Of a DNA stretch of 64,000 nt, positions 12,262-24,739 are shown one piece after another; the stretch's first letter is position 1, and each line of letters begins with the position of its first letter. Origin of the DNA: [Phialemoniopsis] sp. UDSM-2020 (taxonomy: Eukaryota; Ascomycota; Sordariomycetes; Thyridiales; Thyridiaceae); NCBI GenBank assembly GCA_018873225.1, contig JAEILZ010000008.1, forward strand, positions 2,108,001 through 2,172,000, written 5' to 3'. The notes under the pieces were generated by a model. It made no database searches. It had not been told where the DNA came from and saw only the letters and a list, made by a program, of their open reading frames with translations. The translations under genes were made by a program, and so were the position numbers.

Positions 12262-13046
12262 GGCGGCGACTTGGGTGTTGAATGGCTCCAAATGGAACGA
12301 GAATGAGGATGCTGTCGTCACCTTGTGCACATCGTCAGACTCGATGTCATGTCGTTGAAGAGGGGAAGAGTCCGTCTCTTGCAAGACCCTTTTTTATATT
12401 TTTCAGTTGGGGATTTGAAGGGTTGCTATGCACACTCTAAAAATTTTGGCAGTTGGCATCTGCCAGGCAGTTTTCAAAGAAAAAAAAAAAGCTTATCTTA
12501 TCAGAGATGCCCGCTCCAGTCCATGCCTGGTGGACAGTGCGTCACGGTCACCGCCTTCCTTCTAGGCTGGGGTAGCTTCCACTGCTCCCCCTGTTTAGCG
12601 CTGGCAGAAGGGGTCACTGTGGTCCACCTGCCGTGCGATGGCCTGTGCTTTCTGTGCGCTCTTGTTGCAATCCTACCCCATAGATTGGTCCTCTCTCTGT
12701 CGCGTTGCCGAAGCAGGGACCTCCATCCACATCAATTGCCATCTTTGAATGTTGAAGTCATTCACGAATCTTGGAATCCAGCTCGTTGTGCAGGCTTTAG
12801 CCACTCTTCTAATCTTGTCTTGGCAGTTAAGCTTGACTGCTTGAGCACCTTCTCTTTGTCGTTGCGCGTCTTTGGGTTCTGTTTACCTAAGGCAAGTCTC
12901 GGCGCGCATGCAAAAGGGGGCGTACTCAGCCTCGCGCTCCCCCACCTTGACTCTCTTTCGTCATGCGCATCATCTCCCACTAACCAGTCATTGGTAGACA
13001 ACCTCACCTGTCAAGATCAGCTTTGTCATTGACCTTATCAAACATC
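12262..13046. other. Divergent promoter region between MRD1 and the dynein light chain gene
   Basis: 785 bp between two start codons facing away from each other. It contains a poly-A run near 12,480 and no conserved ORF. The open frame across 12,325-13,032 on the plus strand has no domain-like content. Confidence 0.55.
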
Positions 13047-13723
13047 ATGGCCGACGCAAAGCAAGCCACTGGCTCCCAGGGCGCCCGGGAGAAGCTCGAG
13101 GGTATGTTTGTGTAACTCTCTGCTCTTTCCTCCATGCACTTTACTGACAGTCGCCCAAAGCCCAGGTCAAGTCTGCGGACATGGTATGCCTGGATCATAT
13201 ACGTGCCGCACTCGATTGCACTGTTGCTTACACCCGTCTAGACCGAAGAAATGCAGAACGAGGTCATCGAAGTTGGTATGTTACAATATTGGAGGCCATA
13301 ATTTCGAGGCACGTGCTGATACCAATACCCGTATAGCACAGGACGCAATGGTCAAGTTCAGTATTGAGAAGGTCCGCCATCCGAGACAGAATACAGTTTG
13401 AGTTTGCGCTTGAAAAGAGAAGGAAAACTGATATCGTTATACAGGATATCGCCCAGCACATCAAGAAGACCGTAAGCAAACACCCGGCTGTCCATGTAGG
13501 ATGTAACGGATGGCGACTGACGGAAACCAGTTTGACGACCGAAAGGGGCCTACGTGGCACTGCATTGTCGGACGGAACTTTGGTAGCTTTGTCACTCATG
13601 GTATGTATTTGATATGGTGACACCCCTTGCGATCTCAGAGCTGATATACTTTTCTTAGAAACTAAGCATTTCATCTACTTCTACCTCGGCCACTGTGCCA
13701 TCCTTCTGTTCAAGACCCAGTAG
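13047..13723 (+). CDS. nudG: Cytoplasmic dynein light chain LC8
   Basis: Seven exons: 13047-13101, 13161-13183, 13242-13275, 13337-13371, 13445-13471, 13531-13600 and 13659-13723, encoding 102 residues. The product carries the LC8 hallmarks: [46 protein letters not shown] and the C-terminal [17 protein letters not shown]8 (DYN2 in yeast, nudG in Aspergillus) is a homodimeric hub that binds short linear motifs in dynein intermediate chain, nucleoporins and other partners. An extra 10-15 residue N-terminal extension precedes the core. The six introns (58-73 bp) total 368 bp, more than the 309-bp coding sequence. All boundaries fit GT-AG and preserve the frame. Confidence 0.95.
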
Positions 13724-14690
13724 AGCTTTGAAGAAAATACTGGTGGGGAAGGCGCCGGTGCTCGATGAGCCATGTATTGGGAAGTCGGGCTGGACAAGGA
13801 AAGCATCACGATAAACGACCAATGGGCACGAGGCGAACAAGGCTGTACGTTACTCAAGCAGGCATTACTTATTCGATTGCAAATCACAGGCAATACACTT
13901 GGAACTTAACCACAAATTCTGTCTACGTTCGTTTGCAATGAAGACCGAGTGATAGTAACGATGTATGAGGACCTTCGTGGGAGCTTGCCCTGGCTAGGTG
14001 AAGCTTCAGATCTAGGTAATCTCTCTGCCTGGTTCCTCACAAAGATACTCCTTGAATCCAGACTGGACTTTTATCGCTTCCTCGACTGACCGATGAGACA
14101 GTGTATTCCTTCAAGATACTCACAAAGGAAAATAACATGTAATATATGAGATATCAACGCCAAACCCAGCCAACACAGATGGGGAAAATAGCCTCAACAT
14201 ATCACTGCCTGCCTGGAATTACCCAAACTGTTGTTTGTGTTTCGACTCGACTCATTATCATCACTTGCGAGAAAGCATTCTCTTCATTGAAATCCTTTTT
14301 TGAATTCTTGTCTCAAGATCATGCCAATCTTGTCTGTCTGCAACTTATTCAGAAAGCCCCTATCTCTCTCTAATAGAAATATCATCTTGGTATCGTGAGG
14401 GGTCCTATACAACAGGGAAATGAATAAAAAAAACGCCGTGCTGGAAGAAAGGCCTGTCTCGCTTACGAGACCTATTTCGTTCCGAATGCAAAAGCCTGCT
14501 GGTGCCGTATGGTGAATGATGAGAATGAACCGTTTCGGTGTTTCTCTTTCCGTAATGCAATTGTTGATGAAAGGGGGAGACAGGAAAAGCAAAATAAACA
14601 AACAACCATGCTATGTGACCAATTTGAGATATCCCCAGCCCCGAAATGCAGGGAAAGACAAGACACCCGGCCAGAAACCCAAAGGGGCGC
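13724..14690. other. Convergent intergenic region, LC8 and ELL 3' flanks
   Basis: 967 bp between two convergent 3' ends. It is relatively AT-rich and should hold both 3' UTRs. No convincing gene or RNA was seen. Confidence 0.55.
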
Positions 14691-16999
14691 CTATCTTTCG
14701 GCCTCTCGATAAATTTCCGTCTTCATCTCTTGCAGGCGCTGCCGCATATCCAACAAGTCGTCCATCTTATCCTTTGGTGGGTTGTCCAGTCCCACCATCT
14801 CTCTATGCAAGGCCTCATACTTCTCGTAACAGAGCTTGAACTTGACGGCCTTGTTGACCAGGTCCGAGGAGAAACGCTGTCGTTTGGTCCGCGAGTCTGA
14901 GTCCTGATCCAGCCTTCGCTTCTTGGTAACAACGATGCGGTCGTCACCTTGCTCAAAGTCCGAGGCGTTCGTCGGTGGCGAAGATGCAAGAGGGGATGAC
15001 TTGGCCGGCGATGTGTTCTTCGACTTGTTCAAGGAAGCTCCAGAGCTTGTGCCGCGCGAGTGCTGACTTGCATCCGAAGGTCGGTGCTTGTATGACTGTG
15101 TTGGAGGCGCAACCTTGATTTCCTTGGTCTTGAACCGTTTGCTCAGAGGAGTACCGGAACTCGAGCTACTATCGTCGTCGTCCCTTGCCCTCTTCACAGG
15201 TTGAGGCTTAGACACGACTCGTTGCCTCACCGGCTCCTTTACTGGCTCCCTAACCGGCTTCTTCGGTAGCGATCTCGGAGCCTCCCGCTCAACAGGCTTT
15301 GGCTTGGCCGGCAGTGCTTCCTTTGTCGGCTTCTCGACCTTCTTCTCAACAGCAGGCTTGGTTGATTTAGAAAGGGGAACGGTGGTCGAGAGTGGCGCCT
15401 CGTCAGAAGAGCTGTCCGAGTCGCTGATGAACTCCTTCGACTTGAATTTGCCCATATTGCTGCTAGAGTTCGCAGGCTTCGTTGCTGGCTTCGTCGGAGA
15501 CGTTTTCGGGGACGCCTTGGCAACGGGAGCCTTCTTGTTCGACAACAAACGCTTCGCCTGCGCCTCCCTCTCGCTGATCTTCTTGGTCTTGGCTGGGAGC
15601 GGCTGGGACGAAGACCTCACCATCGTGTCGCCTCCCTTCACCGACTTGGTTGAGGATTTGTCTTCGCTATCGTCCTTGTTGCTGCTGGACTCGTTACTAG
15701 AGTCTTCTGCCTTCTGAACCTTGATTTTGGGTGCCGGCGGGCCTCGCGCAATCGTTGCTTGTTTGACACTGAGGCACTTTCCTTTGCCCCTCTCTTCTCG
15801 TGGCAGCAACCGATCCCACTCGGGCTCCGAGGCAGTCAGCCTCATCTTATCATACTGCCTGACGGCATTGTCGATTGCCTGTTGACGTTCCTCGGTGCTG
15901 GCGTACTCGTGGTTCCAAACATCCAGCTCCTTCCAATACATCTTCTTCAGCACATACTTCTTTGAGTCTTTGTCCAGATCTGCCACCTTTTCCAGCGCAA
16001 TCTTGAACTCGTCTTCAGAGGAGCCAGGATATTTGTTCCACAGCGAGCTATAGTCTTGCTCTCGGAAAGCCAATTCGTGAATAATCGGAGACCGGGCTTG
16101 TTTCGTTTTCTCGGCTGCCTGTTGCGACACCGAGCCAGCGCCCATGGACGGTGATCCTATGGCACTCAATGCGGGACTCGTGGGTAAGGAGCGTGTTGTC
16201 GAAGTGGTGTACGAGGCTGTCTTGCTTGCGAGCGATTTCTTGACGACCTTGAGGCCATTGACACCACGCTTGGTGCTTGGCGGAGGGCCCTCGAGCACGG
16301 CGGTTCTGTGATGGTCAGTGTTTGAACCCATGAAACTGCACCGGTTAGCAACTCACGAATTCTCCTTCTTGTCAGCGCTGGCCTGTGCAAGCGAGCTCTG
16401 AAGAGCCGCGATATCTGCATCCAGGCCAGTCTCGACCTTTCTCCCCGCCGGTGGGGAGACGCCTGCTCTCGCACGCTCGCTGCCAAAGGAATGTATGATT
16501 TCGGGCTTTCTGAAGAGTGACTGGGTGGGATTGGGTAGCCTCTCTGCTAACCTCGAGGATTCGCTGGGGTCCGTCAGGTAGAGGTCGTAGGGCTGAAAAT
16601 CGGCATTTCGGGGAAGTTGGTGAGTTGACGATCCGTAGATCAGGGTCTATATAGATGTTAGTAGCAATTCGCAACTTCGACTGAATTGACAGAAGCTCTT
16701 CTAATTTCTCCGACGACAAGACACATGCGTTGCTGAAAAGGAGTGTCGGGGTGGGAACAGACGGGGGATGATGATGATTGTAGGCTTCGGTGATTGCCGG
16801 GGGTTGCATCATGACTTACCGGATTGTTGCCCAACGACAATTTGATCTCTTTGCCATTCTGCACACAGGCAATCATGTCCTCGAGGACGCTGTCGCTGAG
16901 ATTGACGGCAAATGCCTGCATGGGCAGGGCCGCCATTGATTTGGGCGAGCTCTCGAGCTGGAGGCCCGCCTCGCTGATTTGGAGCACCATCCCGACCAC
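14691..16999 (-). CDS. ell1: ELL-type RNA polymerase II elongation factor
   Basis: Three exons: complement of 16820-16999, 16357-16646 and 14691-16305, giving 694 residues. An alternative in-frame ATG three codons downstream (MVLQIS) is possible. The N-terminal ~130 residues (LQISEAGLQLESS, then VQNGKEIKLSLGNNPTLIYG) resemble the fungal ELL N-terminal domain. A second conserved helical block lies at about residues 230-330, including YSSLWNKYPGSSEDE and a KELDVWNHEYAS segment. The middle is basic, Ser/Lys/Pro-rich and low-complexity. The last ~60 residues (from VNKAVKFKLCYEKYEALH to KTEIYREAER) look like the occludin/ELL homology helical bundle. ELL stimulates elongation by suppressing Pol II pausing; in fission yeast it works with Eaf1. 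The assignment rests on the terminal domains recognised by eye, so a different scaffold protein is possible. Confidence 0.65.
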
Positions 17000-17417
17000 A
17001 ACAATGGAGAGAGCCCCGTCGTTGGGAGGAGGATGGGCGAAAGGCGTGGGAGAGTCGTGGGAAACTCCAAAATGTTGGAATAGGGAGACGATGGGTTTGT
17101 CGAGGTAAATTTGGTCAGGTTAAGAGGCAGGACTGGCTGAGCCGACCTCGAATCCAAGGAAAGTTGCAGGGTACTGGGGCCTCGTAGTGCAGGGGAATTA
17201 CATCGTTGGCACGGCCCTACCACCAAGTTTAGAGCGCGAGTTTCGGAAGCGGTCAAGGACCGATGATGTCGGTCGAAAAGCCGGGCTCGGCGGAGGAGGT
17301 TCAGTCGAGTAGGGAAAGTGAAGAGTCCGGTGAGCAAGAGGGGAGAGAAGATGACGAGAAAGAGGTGGGAAAAGACGGGGAGTGAGGCAGTACGATGTCG
17401 TACTTGGATGGAGAGTG

Positions 17418-17434
17418 GTGAGTGAGTGAGTGAG
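17418..17434. repeat. (GTGA)n microsatellite
   Basis: About four tandem copies of a GTGA tetranucleotide in the ELL upstream region. Confidence 0.8.
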
Positions 17435-17555
17435 GGACTGACTACCAAGGTATGACCAGAGGTAGCAGTACGGGTAGGTAGCGTGAGAGGAGGCACAGAG
17501 TGGGCGGAGCGGTTGTTGCAGGGACAACCCACAACCCGAACTCTCAACACTGGCA

Positions 17556-17582
17556 CTGGGGCCTGGGGCCTGGGGCCTGGGG
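17556..17582. repeat. (CTGGGGC)n heptanucleotide repeat
   Basis: Nearly four exact tandem copies of a G-rich 7-mer upstream of ELL. Four G-runs within 27 bp make it a possible G-quadruplex former. Confidence 0.8.
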
Positions 17583-18112
17583 TCCGCTGGTTGCGAGGAA
17601 AAGTAGAGCGAGCCCTGTGTGCTGTGTGGCGCGCTACAGCATAGCCTGAGAAAAGAAGGTTCCCGTCCGCGATGAAAGGTGGGCGACCAGGGGCTCGACC
17701 CAGTACCGGTACAAAGTACAGGTACACAACCACTCAGCTTCTTTGGTGTACTGTTTCAGGGATCAGGGATTCCCGGATGCAGGATGCAGCTGGCCTTGCA
17801 TCAATGTGTCTGGCTCGTACCTATTGACCGATTTAAGTAGCAGCCGAGGAGTCACTCATCTCTATTCTTTTTCTTTGACTCCTCAATACGAAGGTGAAAA
17901 TAGCACAAAGGCACAATACAAAGGTAGGTGTCTATTGACAAAGAACCGGCCCAGTTGCTTAAAACCTGTTCGACTACATGTTGGCGTTCAATTGAGACGA
18001 AGCCAACCCAGCAGCATTCATGATTGTGGTGGTGGTACCTAATTAGTAGATCCGGACCAGTCAAAGATCCAGTCTGGCTTTTGTACCTACCGTCGCCCAA
18101 CTTAGGTAGTTG

Positions 18113-18134
18113 CTGGCTGGCTGGCTGGCTGGCT
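18113..18134. repeat. (CTGG)n microsatellite
   Basis: Five to six tandem CTGG units in the gene-poor region. Confidence 0.85.
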
Positions 18135-21100
18135 TACAATCATGTCCTCCGTAGATATGCTTTTCTGCAGTACACTACCTAGGTACTACAAGACCTCGCC
18201 CATTGATTGTCCACCTGGGTACTCACTCCGTGGACAGCACATGGGTGCCCGACCTGTTGACCACCGAGGCTTTGACATGTCAGTGGATAGCAGTGACAGC
18301 AAGCAGCCTTTGGACATTCTCGGTGTCGATCACTGTGGCTCATATTCGAACGGATGACGGATGTCAAGCACGAGAACCCATGAAAGGCACCGGTGAATGG
18401 CTGGGCGTGCGCGCGCGTGGTGCCCCGTCCCAAAACGGGGAGCCGGCAACCCGAACGTGGCCGGTCTCCATCCCACCAGACTGTGCTTGTCACCCTTCCC
18501 CAATCGAGGTACCAGCCATGCAATCTACGGAGTAGAGCTCAGAAACACCACTATGGCTTGCCTTGCCTGGCCTCCGTCCGTACATGCATGCAGAGTGGGG
18601 GGAGGGAAGGGACCTAGGGATCCTCTCTCTGTGCCCCTTTGAGCAGTCGCAGCGTCCGCCGCTGACATATCATGATGAGCAAGCCCATAAGTAAGCAGAC
18701 GACGTAGGGGACCCCGAAAGAAATTGAGCGAACAATGACAAGGCCACAGTGAGCGGATTGGCGGTGCAAGTGATGAGAAACCGAGAAACCCCTTGAGGCC
18801 CGTCTGACAAGCAGCGATTGGTCGCTAATCAGCCGTCCGGGCGACAACCAGTTCTCGCTTGTGAATGGGCTGGGCTGCTTTATGCCACTTGCGGAGTCGT
18901 GCGAGGGATGGCTCTGGTCTGGGCTGTCTCTCCGCCCCGTGGATCGAGCCGGTACACCTGCTACCTTTTTGTAGATTGTGATCAAGGTAACTATTCCATT
19001 CGACTGATAGCAAGCCTCCACTCGCCGCCGTCAGGGAGAGCCAAAGCCAAATTGAGTTTGCTGGCCGGTCCTGGCGCGCCCATTTGCACCGTTCAAACAC
19101 AGCTAAGGCTTGTCCGACCCGTCAAATGGGAATCAGAACAATTGCAGACTTTCAAGGTTGCTTGCTTGCGTGCAGGAGATCCCGATTTCCTCCCGTCCAA
19201 TCCACTCACCTCCTCCATCATGGCCCATGGTCGTTCCCCTCACTCCGGTCACAACCCATCCTCCCGTGCCATCCGTCCCTTCTTGCAGGGCCAAGCAGCG
19301 ATTTTCTGCACTGATGTACTTTAAATGCAGGCCGGGCCTATTTGGCGAGGTCTTTGGACTCGAATGGGCGGCAGGGTGGAGGTTGTGGTGGGATCCAAAA
19401 ACCACTAGTGCACATAGCGCCCTTCTAGTGCATTGGCCGACAAACGAAAAAGATGGAGAGAGGCAATCGGAGGAGGCATTGGAGGGTAAACATAATTTGC
19501 TGTGAGGAGCATGGAGGAGTCTTGACTCGGCTGATGTCTACGGGGAAGGCAAACCACGGGATGAAATGCGGACTGACAATGGCCAGCCAGATCCAACCCG
19601 GATCTGGATCATCCACAACACAAAGTAATGGCAGAGCTGTCACAACAAACACAGTCGAGCATGTGGGTGGCCTGTCAAACGTCAACTGTAAACGATGGCG
19701 ATACAAGGCAAGCGTGATATTCACCTCGATACTCTGCTGGAATGGACGCATCGGGATTCATCCCAGTTGCTGGGAAATAGGGCCGCCAGTTGAATCCTAC
19801 CACTACCGGCCTGCATTCCTGAAGAGTCTTTCCCGGCCCCCTTGCAGCATGGTATGGACTTGTAGCTCAAGAAATAATATCGTCTACCTATGTTTTATCT
19901 CCTACCTCAGTCTGTTTGAGATGATCGCAATACGCCACCGACGTGATGGCGTGTCTATGTGCCTTTTCACGAGGCGAAGAATTATGTTCGAGAAATCATA
20001 CATACCCTCTCTGGCCATGATATATCCCGCCATTTCATGCTTGAATATAAGGGGATATACTTCCAACTTCGTAGCTGGAGTGGCTGGCTACTGCTTAGTT
20101 CGACGTAAGAATGGGGAATCTCCACAAGTGTCAGCATACCCGTCGCCCCTGTATTTAGACATCTTTGTTGAACCGGTTTTATTTGGACTTGGAGACGACG
20201 ATTCTAGTTTCATATATATACGAAATATATACCGGTTTTCACCTTCTCCCCTCACGCAGTTCACCACTGACAGGGGCGGATGCATTGTACGGTACCCGGG
20301 CACCTCTTAAAACACCAATGTTATTGCATGCGTGCATTCCGACCAGTTCCTGGCTTTTGATGAGGGTGTTCCCGAATGTCTCGGTCTGATCCCTCTGCCA
20401 AGCCCTTTTCTGAGGCGGCGCTTGAATTGACCAAACCAGGCAACCCGGTTCGACCGCCACATTCCGGCTACTGGACCTCCCTTGCCAACAAGTCAAATTG
20501 CCAGTGGGTTTGATCGCGCGCACGCGATCATAAATTGGAACGACATCCGTCACTTTTTATTCGGAAGGCTGACCCGGTGGTCGATGCGTGTGGGTTAGAC
20601 GCGCCGTTCGGAGCGTGCTCGCCGGAAGCTCGACAACTCGCACTCGCTCGCCTACCTACCGCGCACTTGACACAACGGACCCTACGATCCAGCCTGCCAG
20701 CCGTCCGTGTCAGCACCGCCAATACTTTATCTGCGATCGCTAGGTAACAGATCTGTCAGGATCTGAGCTTTCTTCAAGAAGCCTTGGAGATGGCCCAAGG
20801 CATTCGCTTGGTGGCCTCCTCAACCTTGCCTCATTTTGAGGCCCCTGCTGAGACATGGCTCCCTTCCTTTGCTGGAGGACCAGCCTAGCTCGGTAAGGTG
20901 AGGCGAGCTGCATCATGCCAGGCCTATCATGTATATGCGGTATGCCTAAGGTCTCCCAGCGCACCGGTCTGCTCTGTGTCACACACGCACGCATCCTCTC
21001 GCCTCTGCCCCGTCATCAAGGCTCTTTCGGGCCAACCCGAGCGAGGCCTACGCTGTGCCCAGTCCAGCAGCATAGGTAGGCCCGACTGCCAGGTCACTCG

Positions 21101-21363
21101 TACTCCGTCGGTGAGCGGCCGTGCAACACAGACACAACGGTGATACGAGCACTGCTGCTTGATGTACCATAACGGCAGTCAATCTGCTGACATTGCCCCA
21201 GCATCGCATCCTCCAGTGAGGTCAAGTGCAACTTTTTAAAGGCTTTGGTACAGAGTAGAACCTCTCAAGCTACATAAGGTTGCCATGCTGTAAATCTCTT
21301 GTCGTTTCCCGAAAGAGATATCTTGACTGATCGACAGGATCAGCATGGGCATAGAAGAACCAG

Positions 21364-21503
21364 CAAGTGGGTGTCAGAAAGGTTGACGGTTTTGGATCAA
21401 TCTCTACCGAAGCTACTAACAGACTGAATGAGCCTCGTACGCTTAGGTTAAGAATTGAGGTACATCGAGAAGGAAAACCGTCAACTAATCTGTCACCCAC
21501 TTG
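21364..21503 (+). mobile_element. Short inverted-repeat (MITE-like) element, copy 1
   Basis: A 140-bp sequence bounded by near-perfect terminal inverted repeats. The left end begins CAAGTGGGTGTCAG and continues to TTGACGGTTTT. The right end, reverse-complemented, begins CAAGTGGGTGACAG and also reads TTGACGG. It matches a second copy at 32,609-32,773 in opposite orientation across its whole length, except that it lacks 25 bp after CTTAGGT. Flanks ACCAG (left) and ACCGG (right) could be a decayed 5-bp target duplication. It has no coding capacity. The transposase superfamily cannot be assigned from the termini. Confidence 0.75.
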
Positions 21504-22062
21504 ACCGGTCAGAGATCTATGTGCCGTCGAGATCATCAGCATCGACCAAGAGCCATTTATGTGGCGATTTCCGCATGCTTGTCAAGAGATCAGCTGGTCA
21601 CGAATTACTTTGTTTCTCTGTTTCACGGCGAGCTGCCACTATCTACTTTTCCACTTAAAGGCTACCGAAACTGCACAAAATGTGCTCGAAGCCCACCGGC
21701 AGACAGTCTCTAGGTAGACAGACAAATGCATGTCAGCACCTGGCGGCCCCTTCGTGAGCACTCTCTGGACGACCCCCAATCTTTGTGGAGAAGTCGTGAC
21801 CATATGCGCAGTGATTTCATAAGCACCCACCTCCTGGCGGTTGGCGGAATCCCACATGAACAGGAGTGGTCTCACACGGGGTGGTACAGTTCCTTACCTC
21901 CTGTTTGGTGACACAGCACACGAGGAGAGAGTGGTCAGACCATGGCAGTGGTTCCCAAGTCTTACCCCGTAAGCCCAGGTGCTGAAAATGCAACCTTTTG
22001 CTGACTGCGCTTCCCAATGTCTTGGGCATTGGGCTTAAGGGGGCCGTCATATAGCCCACAGA

Positions 22063-22080
22063 AGAGAGAGAGAGAGAGAG
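22063..22080. repeat. (AG)n microsatellite
   Basis: Nine consecutive AG dinucleotides. Confidence 0.85.
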
Positions 22081-22860
22081 TCTGCCATTGGAGGTGACAG
22101 CTTACCTAGGCGTTCTGACAGTGTAGGGCTGTTCCAGTGGACCCCTAGTACGCATGTAGGAACATAAGACACGCTGCGCAACCAGTGAGAAAGCAGATGC
22201 TGGCCTGCGTCGATCCGCCATCTGCAGGGGTTTCGTGACATCTCATCAGCTGTTATCGACTTGAGACGACCCAGAGACGTGGTACCTATGTGCCTGAGGG
22301 TCTTGACTTACGAGATAGCCTGGGAAGTTATCGGCAGCCGTTCGAAAATCCATGCACGAGCGCTTCCACCTGTTGAAGAATGTTCAGAGACCGGCCTGAT
22401 TTAGCTAGAAGAAGCGAGGTGGCTTGCGCCGTACGTGCGAATCGAGAGGCAGGGTAATCAATGACGGGCAGTACCGCATCGTATTCCCGGGCCGGTTTAC
22501 TGGGCCTGCCACTGTGCTGACAACGGAGTGCCACTCCTCAACTCTCCCCCTCAGAACACACTGTACTGCACACGCCACGGAACAGACTGCCTCTGCTAGC
22601 CGGGTCGGCCGCTGCACACCCGACTTGTAGTAGGGGTCCAGTGCTGCGATTGGTAGGCAGTGGTGGAGATGGTCTCTGTAGAGGGTGACACCCAACACCA
22701 CCCAGGTTTGAAATACCCGGTGCAAAAACGGCTCGGTGCCACCGGTGGACGGTTTTGGGTGCAACAGAGGTCGCAGAGCAAAACATGCGGCACTGAAAGG
22801 GGAACGAGGAAGCGGGGTGTCCCAGATTATGTAAATATGGATGGGCAGATCAATATAGAC

Positions 22861-22876
22861 GATGATGATGATGATG
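22861..22876. repeat. (GAT)n microsatellite
   Basis: Five consecutive GAT units. The plus-strand open frame that begins with five methionines here is an artefact of this repeat. Confidence 0.8.
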
Positions 22877-24739
22877 GTGTGGTGTTGCAGACTGACAAAC
22901 CCAGGCTTACATGGGTACACTTATGAAGGTTCCCCCTGTCATCGACTGCTGGGAAGAGGATTAACCCACTACCTACCCAACGCCATACAGGTCAATACCT
23001 CGCAAGGAAGTCTTATTTACCCTTACTTGTACGCGTTCCAAATGCATCGCTGGAATAACAATTCCCTCTCAGTCCTTTTCTTCGTCCAGCAGCGTGACAA
23101 CAGCAGTACGAACTCCAGTTCTTGGCCCTGTCATCTACCTTACTGGTGGGGGTCCCGTTCCGGGCCTCTAAAAAAAGCCCCATCCGGGAGGAGAGGGGCG
23201 GCGGATCGACCTTCTCTGAGATCACTCCTACACACACACAATCTAAACTCCCCCGCTGCCGCCGCTTCGTGGACTTGCCAAGATCCAAGAAACCCGGGCG
23301 CACAATCCGCTCGACGCTACGTTACGATACTTATTCGTTCATTAGGGTGCGTATGCAACGAGGGGGTCTTGATTGCCCGCACAGTACATTCACAACAGAC
23401 TGAATCGGGGAGTTTCCTAAACGAGACTTGGGAGACGATGTTCTTCCGAACTGTTCCTCAGTGCTGCATGCATTGCTTCTCGGAGGCCGATGAAGAATAG
23501 CCAGCCTCCCTTGGCAGTCCGTCCCTTGAGGGGGCCGGATCATGGGATTGGTCCTCTAACAAGTGACAGAAGCTCGACAAAAGCAACTTCTGCTCTCAAT
23601 CTGACCGAAAAAAAAGAAAGCCCAAAATATCTGAATCCTGACGTATTTAACCACAGCTGAACATATGCCCTTTCAGCCCTTTGTCCACCTGCCCATTGAT
23701 CTATCTTTGGGAGTTCGTAAGGAATAAAACCCCCAGTCTATTAGCAGATCGGCACTGCTTAGTAGATCTATGGAGCAAAACCTCCCCGGAGAGCCGTCTG
23801 CCAACATTCCAAGCTCGTCCGTACATTGGTCCAAACACTAGCACTGCCGATCTGCCGTATAGGCTACGGGACCAGGACCAAGGTCACCAACCAACACGAT
23901 GTACCTGAACTTGAGATGGTAGCGGTACAACAGCAGTGGCAACCAGAGCATGGCACCATTGCTTCACACAAAGAAGGATACCATGCTGCCTCCTACTCTT
24001 GGGAAGCATGTTTAGTCGTTTCGTTTCAACCATTCCGTAGGAATCTAGTTCTTGGGACCTGGTCCTGCAAGCCCAGCCATTGCTTCTGCCACCTTCCCTG
24101 CGCCTTTGTAAACAAGTTGACGGTTTACAGGCGTGTGGACCTGCGTTAGTTTGAGAGATATGCTGAGCCCAGAAACATCATCATGGGTAGCCTTGAACTC
24201 AGAAATCCCACAGGAGAAAGGCCCAACCATCAAACATATGATTTGTCCTGGCCAGTCTGAGATGGTGAAGAGCGCAGAGAGGTTTCAACAAGGCCTAGCT
24301 TCTTGATCTGGCGCACCACCACAAATTACCTCCGTAAATCTATTACGCCTTTAGTCCGAGACGCAGTTGGTGGCTGACTGGTCTCCAGGATGGCTAGACA
24401 CAAGGGCTCGAGGCTATTGAAACATTTTGACATCACAATAACAGAGTTATCTCTATGGAGTGGATCGGTAAAAGGAATGCTGCTAAGAAATTCGAGCCAC
24501 ACCCGCCGTGGCCGATTCTATGTTGTTGTTGTCTATGATCTACTCTAGTTCTTTCTAACGCTCTAAAGGATGAATCTATGTGTAGTATTCTAATGTGTCT
24601 AAGGATTGAGTCGTTCCCGTAAACTCATGTCTGTATACCATAATGGCATGCACGGTCCAAATTTCTGCTCACCTCCGCGATCAATGTCAAACTTGTGATC
24701 AAACACCTTAGAAAAGACTTCCCCTCAGTTTGGCTGCAA

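Larger units (their letters stand above)
17000..24739. other. Large gene-poor region
   Basis: 7.7 kb upstream of ELL and downstream of the methyltransferase gene. The longest open frame, 19,453-20,310 plus (285 codons), looks like random translation: no domain, no compositional bias typical of the neighbouring genes. The region holds the pyrimidine-rich ELL leader (17.2-17.5 kb on the minus strand), several microsatellites and one inverted-repeat element (21,364-21,503). I recognised no RNA gene. Confidence 0.55.

Noticed and set aside
12325..13032. 235-codon plus-strand ORF in the MRD1/LC8 promoter region
   Set aside because: Overlaps the MRD1 first exon, is Cys/Leu/Ser-rich without motifs, and runs into the LC8 leader.
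19453..20310. 285-codon plus-strand ORF in the gene-poor region
   Set aside because: Amino-acid order looks random, no domain or repeat pattern, and no flanking splice or leader signals. A species-specific gene cannot be fully excluded.
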